A stretch of 37,191 bases of DNA from NCBI GenBank assembly GCA_012517375.1, contig JAAYVC010000109.1, positions 1 through 37,191 on the forward strand, given 5' to 3'. The notes under the pieces are model-generated. The model was not told the DNA's origin and ran no database searches. It saw only the letters and a program-made list of their open reading frames with translations. How positions within the stretch are numbered: the stretch's first letter is position 1; each line of letters starts with the position of its first letter. This document shows, piece by piece, positions 31,036-37,191 of this stretch. Origin of the DNA: a bacterium (GTDB lineage: Bacteria; Hydrothermota; Tepidihabitantia; B3-TA06). Both the position numbers and the translations under genes were made by a program.

Positions 31036-32964
31036 TTAGTCTTCTTCCTTTTTCTTTCGAGTAGTGCGGCGTTTGGGCTTTTCTTCCTTCTTTTCAGGTT
31101 CCTTTTCTTCTTTCTTCGCTCTCGGCTTTCTTACAGTCTTCTTCTTCGGGACCTCGGGTTTTTCTTCTTCTACAGGGGTTGCTTCTTCTTTCTGAGTTTC
31201 TTGTTCTTCGGTTTCTTCGACTTCGGGTTCTTTTTCCAGGCTGTAATCTTCCTCTTCTCCAGTGTCTTTTCTCTCGGCTACTTCCTCGAGGGTGCTCAAA
31301 TCGCCCAGGTGATCCTTGAGAGAGAAGCCCTTCGGCGCACGGATGGGTGCAGTCTCCTGGCGTTCCTTTTCTTCGGTCTTCTGGTAGAATTCCCTTTCGG
31401 AAAGTATTACCCGGCGCGCCTTGGAGTCAATCCTGCGGATAACAAGCTGGAGTTCCTCGCCGAGTTCGTAGTGATCTTTAATCTTCTTTATCTTGCGTCT
31501 GCGAAGCTGCTGCTGAGGAATAAAGCCTTCTATATCTTCGGTAAGGGCAACCACGACGCCGGACGCAGGCATATCGATAATCTTGCCGGTGATCTGGGCG
31601 CCTTCCTTGAACTCCTTTGACCAGTGATAGAACGGGTCTTCCTGTGTCTGTTTGAGTCCAAGGGTTATGCGTCTGCTTTCCTTATCGATATCGAGAATGA
31701 TGGTTTCTATCTTGTCGCCCTTCTTGAGTATCTCGCGCGGGTGTTTGACCCTTTTAGTCCACGAGAGATCGACGTTGCGGACAAGGCCTTCGATTCCTTC
31801 CTCTATCTCGACGAAAGCGCCGAAGTTCTTTAATGAAGATACGACTCCTTCGAGGCGCTGTCCTATGTGGTAGCGTTCATCTATAATCGACCACGGGTCT
31901 GGGGTCGTCTGCTTGAGTCCGAGGGATATGCGGCGGTTTTCCTTATCAAGAGAGAGAACGATGGCTTCTACATCCTGACCTATCTGGAGAATCTGTGCAG
32001 GATGACTCACTGTACGGGTCCATGACATCTCCGAGACGTGAATAAGACCCTCGATGCCTTTCTCAAGCTCAACGAACGCGCCGTAATCGGTAAAACTCGT
32101 TATCTTGCCCTGGACTTTTGAGCCGATGGCGTATCGCTGGTCGATGTTCTCCCATGGGTGCGGGGTAAGCTGCTTGAGACCCACGGTTACCCTGCCGGTT
32201 TCGTCGTTCTTGGTGAGAACCTTTACTTCTATCTTTTCGCCTACCTTGAGAACCTCGGCAGGGTGGACAATCTTCTTCCAACTGATATCTGAGATATGAA
32301 GGAGAGCGTCGAGTCCGCCAAGATCGATGAATGCGCCGAAATCGACTATGTTCTTTACTACGCCTTCGACGACTTCATCTACATTCAGTTTTTCCATGCG
32401 CTCGCGGTGCATTCGCGCCTGTTCTTCTTCAAGCAGCATCCTGCGGGAAACGACGATGTTTCTTTTGTTCCAGTTGACCTTAATAATCTTGACTTCCATC
32501 TCGTCGCCTATGTAGCGGTCGAAGTCGGTTACCGAGCGGATGTCGACCTGTGAGCCGGGAAGGAAGGCATCGAGCCCGAATACCTCAACCTGAAGCCCGC
32601 CTTTAACCTTTTTGCGGACTATGGCAGGACAGGACTCCTCGGCTTCGAGCTTGCGCTTGATTGTATCCCAAGCCATCTGGAAGTCGGCTTTTTTCTTCGA
32701 GATTACGGGAAGGCCCTCGCGGTTTTCAAGAGACTCGACGAAGACCATTATTTCGAGGCCTTCTTCGAGTTTTTCGGGTTCGTTGAACTCCGTTATCGAT
32801 AATACGCCCTCGGATTTCCATCCAAGGTCCACGAAGACGGTATTGCCCTGTACACGGGCTATTGTTCCCTTGACTATCTCACCTGTAGTGAATCTGGAAA
32901 GCGATTCCTCGATTAGTCTTTCGAGGTCATCGCTTGAGGGATCTCGTAAAACGTTTTCTTGCAT
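31036..32964 (-). CDS. rpsA: 30S ribosomal protein S1
   Basis: The mRNA-binding ribosomal protein with six S1 (OB-fold) repeats, at about 27-92, 111-176, 195-263, 280-350, 367-437 and 454-522. Repeats 3 to 5 are the most canonical (VVKNIVDFGAFIDLGG, ITSFTDYGAFVELEKG, VVSSLKNFGAFVEIEEG). After them comes a tail of about 110 residues, first Glu-rich and then Lys/Arg/Pro-rich (KPRAKKEEKEPEKKEEK), not found in E. coli S1. GGAGGAAAT lies 7 bases before ATG 32964. The order cmk, plsC, rpsA is a common conserved arrangement. Confidence 0.96.
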   Translation of the reverse strand: MQENVLRDPSSDDLERLIEESLSRFTTGEIVKGTIARVQGNTVFVDLGWKSEGVLSITEFNEPEKLEEGLEIMVFVESLENREGLPVISKKKADFQMAWDTIKRKLEAEESCPAIVRKKVKGGLQVEVFGLDAFLPGSQVDIRSVTDFDRYIGDEMEVKIIKVNWNKRNIVVSRRMLLEEEQARMHRERMEKLNVDEVVEGVVKNIVDFGAFIDLGGLDALLHISDISWKKIVHPAEVLKVGEKIEVKVLTKNDETGRVTVGLKQLTPHPWENIDQRYAIGSKVQGKITSFTDYGAFVELEKGIEGLIHVSEMSWTRTVSHPAQILQIGQDVEAIVLSLDKENRRISLGLKQTTPDPWSIIDERYHIGQRLEGVVSSLKNFGAFVEIEEGIEGLVRNVDLSWTKRVKHPREILKKGDKIETIILDIDKESRRITLGLKQTQEDPFYHWSKEFKEGAQITGKIIDMPASGVVVALTEDIEGFIPQQQLRRRKIKKIKDHYELGEELQLVIRRIDSKARRVILSEREFYQKTEEKERQETAPIRAPKGFSLKDHLGDLSTLEEVAERKDTGEEEDYSLEKEPEVEETEEQETQKEEATPVEEEKPEVPKKKTVRKPRAKKEEKEPEKKEEKPKRRTTRKKKEED

Positions 32965-33003
32965 TCGGTATTTCCTCCTAGTTCGGAGTTTTAGCGCTCT
33001 GCG

Positions 33004-33735
33004 CTAGGCCCTTTTGGGCTTTGCCGCTGCCCCTTTGGGCATACGGGTTTTAAGGGTTTTTACATAATCATAATGTGGAGTATTGTAGAACTCTCCACAC
33101 TGTTTTTCAAATCTCTTCTCGCCTTCCCAGGCAATATCCCTAAGGCGGTGGATTTTTTCTTCCACTTTCCTGGTGAATGCCTCGTACTTCTCTTTTTCCT
33201 TCGAGCGCTCGCCAGGGTGCATGGCTTCATCCAAAAAGACCTCCACCCTTGAGTCCCTGCGTAGCCATTCCTGCCATGGTTTATAAGTGTTTTTGATGTA
33301 TGCGGGCACAACCGGAATGTTGTACCTCAGGGCTATGAGTCCCACCCCCTCCTTGAAGGGCAGGAATTCGCCCGTTCTGCTTCGCGTCCCCTCCGGAAAT
33401 ATCACGAGCGCCTGCTTAAGCTTGATGAGTCTGTCCACTTCCTTGAAGAGATGGATATCAAAGGCTTTGCCTCTTTTTATAGGTATAGAGTTGAAATACT
33501 CAATGAGCCATCTGAAGAATTTAGATTGTCCGAATAACTCCTCTTTCGCAAGAAAGAAACACTCCCTTTTCGCCGCGTGTCCTATTAGAGGAGGGTCAAA
33601 AAAACTCGCGTGGTTGGATGCGATTATCACAGGTCCCTTCGTTGGAACATTCTCTCTTCCGTGAACTTTTATCCGCAGAATCCATTTGAACAGAGGGTAG
33701 GTTGCTGTCCAGCCCCATGCCCATCTCGATTTCAT
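33004..33735 (-). CDS. plsC: 1-acyl-sn-glycerol-3-phosphate acyltransferase
   Basis: A membrane-associated enzyme that acylates lysophosphatidate to phosphatidate. The catalytic HX4D motif is NHASFFD (His42, Asp47) and the glycerol-phosphate motif is FPEGTRSR (113-120). The N-terminal hydrophobic stretch (WAWGWTATYPLFKWIL) likely anchors it. Its length of 243 is typical. ATG 33735 overlaps the cmk stop (ATGA). The last residues, MPKGAAAKPKRA, form a basic tail of unknown meaning. It lies between cmk and rpsA. Confidence 0.94.
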   Translation of the reverse strand: MKSRWAWGWTATYPLFKWILRIKVHGRENVPTKGPVIIASNHASFFDPPLIGHAAKRECFFLAKEELFGQSKFFRWLIEYFNSIPIKRGKAFDIHLFKEVDRLIKLKQALVIFPEGTRSRTGEFLPFKEGVGLIALRYNIPVVPAYIKNTYKPWQEWLRRDSRVEVFLDEAMHPGERSKEKEKYEAFTRKVEEKIHRLRDIAWEGEKRFEKQCGEFYNTPHYDYVKTLKTRMPKGAAAKPKRA

Positions 33736-34409
33736 GACTTTTCGCCCATACGTTTTTGAACCTCCTCCTCGATTATTGCAACCTGCTCCTCAATGGTCAA
33801 ATCCGTTGTATCTATCCTGAATGCGTCTGAAGTGCACTTCAAGGGGCTTATCTTTCTGTTTGAATCAATCTCATCACGCCTGGCAAGACTTGCTTCAACA
33901 TCCTCACCGCTCTGGTCTATTCCTTTTTCTCTGAGTTCTTTTTGCCTTCGCATCGCCCTTTCAGCCATGTCGCATGTCATGAAGACCTTGAGCCCGGCGT
34001 CGGGAAAAACAACAGAACCTATATCCCTGCCTTCGCAGACTATTTTCCGGTTCCTGCCTATCTCTCGCTGCTTGGCCACGAGGTATGCCCTGACTATAGA
34101 ACGTTCTGAAACAGGAGAAACCCAGTTGTCGACTTCAGGCGTCCGGAGCTCGTCCTTAAGCTCCTTATCTCCCAGGTATACATGAAGAGAACCTCTTTGA
34201 ATCTTAAAAGTTAGGGATGATTTGAGGAGAACGTTTGCGATTCGTTCGTCATCGCTTTCCTGCGCCTTCTTCGTAAGCAATAAATAAGTAACCGCACGGT
34301 ACATAGCCCCCGTATCAAGATGCACGAATCCAAGTTTTTTTGCGAGTAATCTTGCGGTTGTGCTTTTTCCTGAAGACGCCGTACCATCAATGGCGATGAC
34401 AAATTTCAA
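33732..34409 (-). CDS. cmk: Cytidylate kinase
   Basis: Phosphorylates CMP and dCMP for nucleotide recycling. The P-loop GTASSGKS is at 9-16, followed by LGFVHLDTGAMYRAVT with the CMP-binding region. IVCEGRDIGSVVFPDAGLKVF and the lid-region Arg residues (RAMRRQKEL) are also typical. Its length of 225 is normal. The start is TTG 34409, with AGGAGG about 11 bases upstream; the P-loop follows so closely that no later start is possible. A 17-bp-spaced promoter lies at 34502-34530 and probably drives cmk, plsC, rpsA, mtaB and rlmN. Confidence 0.95.
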   Translation of the reverse strand: MKFVIAIDGTASSGKSTTARLLAKKLGFVHLDTGAMYRAVTYLLLTKKAQESDDERIANVLLKSSLTFKIQRGSLHVYLGDKELKDELRTPEVDNWVSPVSERSIVRAYLVAKQREIGRNRKIVCEGRDIGSVVFPDAGLKVFMTCDMAERAMRRQKELREKGIDQSGEDVEASLARRDEIDSNRKISPLKCTSDAFRIDTTDLTIEEQVAIIEEEVQKRMGEKS

Positions 34410-34501
34410 TTCAAGGGTTTCCTCCTTTTTTTAATTTCTGCGGATGGGGTTTCGTCCGTCGGATTATCCTCTCGAGACACAATCCATCGCTGCAGCCGCA
34501 A

Positions 34502-34530
34502 ATTATAGATAAATCCAACTACTAAGTCAA
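34502..34530 (-). promoter_or_regulatory. Promoter of the cmk-plsC-rpsA operon
   Basis: TTGACT (34530-34525), 17-bp spacer, TATAAT (34507-34502). Its -35 is only 12 bases from the -35 of the divergent SH3-lipoprotein promoter. Confidence 0.75.
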
Positions 34531-34542
34531 CCCCTTCCAGGC

Positions 34543-34570
34543 TTGACACATCGGTATCCGGGCATATAGT
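34543..34570 (+). promoter_or_regulatory. Promoter of the SH3-domain lipoprotein gene
   Basis: TTGACA (34543-34548), 16-bp spacer, TATAGT (34565-34570), followed by AAGGAGG and ATG 34595. Back-to-back with the cmk promoter. Confidence 0.75.
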
Positions 34571-34594
34571 CCTGACATAACAAGGAGGCAGAAT

Positions 34595-35128
34595 ATGATT
34601 CAAAGAATGAGCGCCTGTGTCTTTCTTTCAGTCTTTTTAGCTCTGATGCCCGGCTGCAATTCCAAACCCCAGCAGGAAACAATCGAAAAATCAGCGGAAA
34701 AACCTGATACTCTTAAGGCTCTTATCAGCGGCAAGGGCGTCAACGTACGCTCGGGTCCGGGCATCAAGTACTCGGTGAAATTTCAGCTCTCGGACGGGGA
34801 GCGTGTAGTGATTCTCAAAGAGGCATACTCATCGAACGAGGAAGGAAAGCCTGTCGAGCTTATCCTTACTTCGCCGCTTAACGTTCACGCCAACGGCGAA
34901 AAAATCACCCTTGCGAAGGGTACAGCCGTAACCTCAACATCAGCCGGAGACGAGGGGGGAGACCTCCTTATCATCACATTTGAACTCGAAGGCAAGCACT
35001 ACGCGGACTCCTCCATATACATCGAGAACGTAAAAGCCAAGCCCATTGCGGATAAGCCTTGGTACAGGATAGAAACACGGGACGGCAGGCGGGGCTGGGT
35101 GTATGCCGAGTTCGTTGAGGTGATATAA
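34595..35128 (+). CDS. SH3b-domain lipoprotein with an internal insert
   Basis: A 177-residue exported protein. The signal peptide ends in a plausible lipobox (LMPGC, Cys21). A bacterial SH3 fold begins at about 46 (GKGVNVRSGPGIKYSVKFQL), the classic NVRSGPG start, and ends at WYRIETRDGRRGWVYAEFV. Between the two halves lies an insert of about 65 residues (about 85-150), much longer than the usual loop. Such domains bind peptidoglycan or peptide ligands in the periplasm. AAGGAGG precedes ATG 34595. It is monocistronic, divergent from cmk. The ligand is unknown. Confidence 0.85.
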   Translation: MIQRMSACVFLSVFLALMPGCNSKPQQETIEKSAEKPDTLKALISGKGVNVRSGPGIKYSVKFQLSDGERVVILKEAYSSNEEGKPVELILTSPLNVHANGEKITLAKGTAVTSTSAGDEGGDLLIITFELEGKHYADSSIYIENVKAKPIADKPWYRIETRDGRRGWVYAEFVEVI

Positions 35129-35131
35129 CCC

Positions 35132-35869
35132 TTACAACGGCTTCACGCAGATGAAGACACTGTAGCTTTCGCCCTCGTAAACCTGGTTCCTCTCGTGAAC
35201 CTCGAATCCCGCTTCGTTAAGCTTTTTACGCCAGGTCTCAAGTGTAAAGATGCCGCAGGTGTGGAAATCGTTCTCTATCCTCAGCTTGCCCTGCTCCCTT
35301 ATCAAGTAAACGAAGGTCGTCTCGTAAGTCGTATCGTCAGGGTTAGGGTCGTAGTTGTTCTCGATATACGTAATCTTTGGTTCCTCGCTTTGAGATTCAA
35401 AGACCTTTGTCTGATTCTCGTGAAAGTTGCCCTTGAAATGCTCAGCAATCGTTATCATCACACCGCCCGGTTTCAGATGTTTGAACGCTTTTAAGAAAAC
35501 CTTGCCTAAGTCTTGCTCGGTTGTAATGTATGCAATTCCGTCGTTTATATATACCGCGTCGAACTGTCTTTCGAGATCGAAATCCCTCATGTCGCCTTTC
35601 ACGTATTCGCATTCCGGGTTAAGTTTCTTTGCGTTTTCAAGCATCGCCTCGCTCAAATCGAGTCCGGTCACCTTAAAGTATTTTTTGAGAGTAAAGTCGT
35701 TCTTGCCGCCTCCGCAAGTGATATCCAGAATAGTCGTTGGTTCTATGCGTGAGAACTCCCTTATCATCTTGACAGCGTCCTCGCTCTCCGGTCTGTACTC
35801 CTCAACGCTTCCCCATATGGGCCATATCCAGGCAAGGTCAGCGTATAAACGATTTTCCATATTCTTCAT
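35132..35869 (-). CDS. Class I SAM-dependent methyltransferase
   Basis: A 245-residue methyltransferase of unknown substrate. Motif I, normally DxGCGxG, reads ILDITCGGGKNDFTL (about 47-61). The acidic residue that binds SAM ribose follows (VTGLDLSEAML), and later FDAVYINDGIAYI and LKPGGVMITIAEH fit motifs II and III. The C-terminal part has beta-hairpin segments seen in small-molecule and lipid methyltransferases. ATG 35869 is at the predicted +1 of the promoter at 35875-35903, so the mRNA may be leaderless; an ATG three codons later is the alternative. It converges with the SH3 gene (4-base gap). Confidence 0.87.
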   Translation of the reverse strand: MKNMENRLYADLAWIWPIWGSVEEYRPESEDAVKMIREFSRIEPTTILDITCGGGKNDFTLKKYFKVTGLDLSEAMLENAKKLNPECEYVKGDMRDFDLERQFDAVYINDGIAYITTEQDLGKVFLKAFKHLKPGGVMITIAEHFKGNFHENQTKVFESQSEEPKITYIENNYDPNPDDTTYETTFVYLIREQGKLRIENDFHTCGIFTLETWRKKLNEAGFEVHERNQVYEGESYSVFICVKPL

Positions 35870-35874
35870 TAATG

Positions 35875-35903
35875 AATATATCCTCTAAAACATCTAAAGT
35901 CAA
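35875..35903 (-). promoter_or_regulatory. Promoter of the methyltransferase gene
   Basis: TTGACT (35903-35898), 17-bp spacer, TATATT (35880-35875). The +1 predicted 6-7 bases past the -10 is the A of ATG 35869. Confidence 0.6.
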
Positions 35904-36012
35904 TAGAAATGCACTTGCATTCCTCGCCCATCCTCAGGCGTTGCGTTTTCATGTTGTGAAGGGGCTTAGTCATAAAGTACAGGAGAGGGTAAACGTGTTA
36001 CGGCGGGCTTTG

Positions 36013-36040
36013 TTGACATACTCATCTTTATTCTTATAGT
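36013..36040 (+). promoter_or_regulatory. Promoter of nadA
   Basis: TTGACA (36013-36018), 16-bp spacer, TATAGT (36035-36040). The predicted +1 coincides with the ATG at 36047. Confidence 0.75.
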
Positions 36041-36046
36041 AGCACT

Positions 36047-36985
36047 ATGCCAAACAATAAAGGCTCTGAACCAGAAATGAACGCTGGAGAGATGGCCGCT
36101 CGAATCCGTGAGCTTGCCCGGAAGAAGGATGCCGTAATCCTCGTGCACAACTACCAGCTTCCAGAGATACAGGACATAGCCGACATCCTCGGCGACTCTC
36201 TTGACCTAGCCCGGCGCTCCGCAGAAATAAAAAAGTCCTGCATTGTCTTCTGCGGGGTGCGCTTTATGGCAGAGACTGCAAAGATACTTTCGCCGGACAA
36301 GACGGTTCTTCATCCCCGTCCTGATGCCGGCTGCCCGATGGCGGACATGGTCGGTGTCGAAGGACTCCGCAAGCTCAAACAAGAACACCCCAAGGCAAAA
36401 GCCGTCGCCTACGTGAACACGAACGCCGATGTCAAGGCGGAGGTCGACGTTTGCTGCACGTCCTCGAACGCTCTAAAGGTCGTCGAAGGAATCGATGCAG
36501 AGGAAATCATCTTCGTGCCAGACTGCAACCTTGCATCCTGGGTCCAACGGCATACCAAGAAGCTCATCATTGCGTGGGCAGGCTTCTGTCCGGTGCACCG
36601 GAGATTCAGAGTAGGGGAAGTAAATGCCTCCCGCGACCGATATCCTGACGCGCTCGTAATGGTTCATCCAGAGATAGACCCCGAAATCGTCGACCTTGCA
36701 GACGAGGTAGCGTCCACCAACGGCATGGTCAAGCTTGCAAAAGCCTCCGACCGCAAGCGTTTCATAGTAGGCACCGAGGAGGGGCTTATCTATCGTCTGA
36801 AAAAGGAGAATCCGGGAAAGGAGTTCTACTCATTGGGCGCGCCAAAGGTCTGCGAAAATATGAAGAAGATAAGACTCGACCACGTTCTTGCATCACTCCA
36901 AAAAGAGCAATACAGGGTTGATGTTCCACGAGAAATAGCTGTAAAAGCCAGGCGCGCTCTGGACGAGATGCTCAAATACGCCTGA
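36047..36985 (+). CDS. nadA: Quinolinate synthase
   Basis: Condenses iminoaspartate with dihydroxyacetone phosphate to make quinolinate for NAD. The [4Fe-4S] ligands, by family alignment, are Cys96 (DAGCPMADM), Cys181 (GFCPVH) and Cys269 (VCENMK). HNYQLPEIQDIAD (34-46) and CCTSSNA (136-142) are further signatures. Its length of 312 is the short three-domain form. No Shine-Dalgarno site precedes ATG 36047, and the predicted transcription start is the A of that ATG; later in-frame ATGs (codons 11 and 16) also lack a site. No nadB or nadC is adjacent. Confidence 0.95.
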   Translation: MPNNKGSEPEMNAGEMAARIRELARKKDAVILVHNYQLPEIQDIADILGDSLDLARRSAEIKKSCIVFCGVRFMAETAKILSPDKTVLHPRPDAGCPMADMVGVEGLRKLKQEHPKAKAVAYVNTNADVKAEVDVCCTSSNALKVVEGIDAEEIIFVPDCNLASWVQRHTKKLIIAWAGFCPVHRRFRVGEVNASRDRYPDALVMVHPEIDPEIVDLADEVASTNGMVKLAKASDRKRFIVGTEEGLIYRLKKENPGKEFYSLGAPKVCENMKKIRLDHVLASLQKEQYRVDVPREIAVKARRALDEMLKYA

Positions 36986-37057
36986 TTATCCAAATGCGGT
37001 AATTAGTCGATGCGTTTTTTCTCTTGACGCACTAGGAATGAGTTGGTTACTAACCCC

Positions 37058-37086
37058 TTGACATTCAAGCTTTAGCGGAGTAAAAT
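37058..37086 (+). promoter_or_regulatory. Promoter of the right-edge secreted gene
   Basis: TTGACA (37058-37063), 17-bp spacer, TAAAAT (37081-37086). A small perfect hairpin, GGTTA-c-TAACC, sits at 37045-37055 just upstream. Confidence 0.6.
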
Positions 37087-37130
37087 TTAAGACATAAGGA
37101 AATAATCCACTTAGGCAAAGGAGGAACCTT

Positions 37131-37191
37131 ATGAAGAAGAGTGCGATCGTTCTGGCAGTTGCGCTGGGCGTTTTCGCTGTTGTTTTTACAG
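37131..37191 (+). CDS. Partial exported protein, signal peptide only
   Basis: ATG 37131 follows AAAGGAGGAACCTT and opens a frame that runs off the right edge after 20 codons. What is visible (MKKSAIVLAVALGVFAVVFT) is the positively charged start and hydrophobic core of a signal peptide. Nothing more can be said of the product. Confidence 0.7.
   Translation, partial: MKKSAIVLAVALGVFAVVFT

Noticed and set aside
31201-31620. Plus-strand ORF of 139 codons inside rpsA
   Set aside because: It is a shadow frame antisense to the S1 tail, with Phe-rich composition mirroring the Lys/Glu codons.
34406-34603. Minus-strand ORF of 65 codons before cmk
   Set aside because: It covers both divergent promoters and the ribosome site of the SH3 gene; no protein-like features.

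Overview
The window looks like chromosome from an uncultivated diderm bacterium. Evidence for a Gram-negative envelope is the set of lipoproteins with lipoboxes, barrel-like secreted proteins, an HtrA protease and a meso-diaminopimelate-type MurE. The general style recalls candidate phyla near the FCB/WOR-3 groups, but that placement is an impression; no 16S rRNA gene is present. Most of the sequence is ordinary, densely packed housekeeping DNA, with accessory material at the two ends and in the 28.0-28.7 kb gap.

Layout. 1-3.3 kb: small secreted or envelope genes (a partial one at the left edge, a Trp/Gly-rich secreted protein, a GNAT acetyltransferase, then three tandem envelope proteins). 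3.4-3.6 kb: tRNA-Thr and tRNA-Tyr with their own promoter and a strong terminator. 3.9-22.4 kb, all minus strand: one long cell-wall and division (dcw) operon, transcribed as mraZ, a STAS-domain gene, rsmH, an ftsL-like gene, ftsI, murE, murF, mraY, murD, ftsW, murG, murC, murB, ftsA, ftsZ, then an HtrA protease and purB. Most junctions from mraZ to ftsA overlap. No ftsQ or ddl lies in the cluster, and the STAS gene between mraZ and rsmH is not a standard member. 22.4-22.9 kb: non-coding, hairpin-rich. 22.9-25.8 kb, minus: HU, a 29-residue basic ribosomal-type protein (bS22/mS38-like), tRNA-Arg, murA and ispG, probably from one consensus promoter. 26.1-28.0 kb, plus: a cyclophilin-type PPIase lipoprotein and a metal-type permease with a His/Cys-rich tail. 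28.0-28.7 kb: a frameshifted HEPN-type gene between two inverted copies of a short palindrome. 28.7-34.4 kb, minus: cmk, plsC, rpsA, mtaB-like and rlmN. 34.6-37.2 kb: an SH3-type lipoprotein, a methyltransferase, nadA and the start of another secreted protein.

How it works together. The core is peptidoglycan precursor synthesis (MurA, B, C, D, E, F, MraY, MurG) and septum assembly (FtsA, Z, W, I, L), headed by an MraZ promoter that carries three TGG boxes spaced exactly 10 bp apart. Promoters are unusually easy to read: nine have TTGAC(A/G), a 16-bp spacer and a TAnnnT box, and four have 17 bp. At three of the 14 candidate promoters the predicted +1 falls on the start codon itself, which suggests some leaderless mRNAs.

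The least explained items are the STAS gene inside the dcw operon, the repeat-flanked HEPN gene, the microprotein next to HU and the leaderless set. I found no CRISPR array, insertion sequence, prophage or rRNA gene. All functions are read from the sequence by eye; no database search was run.
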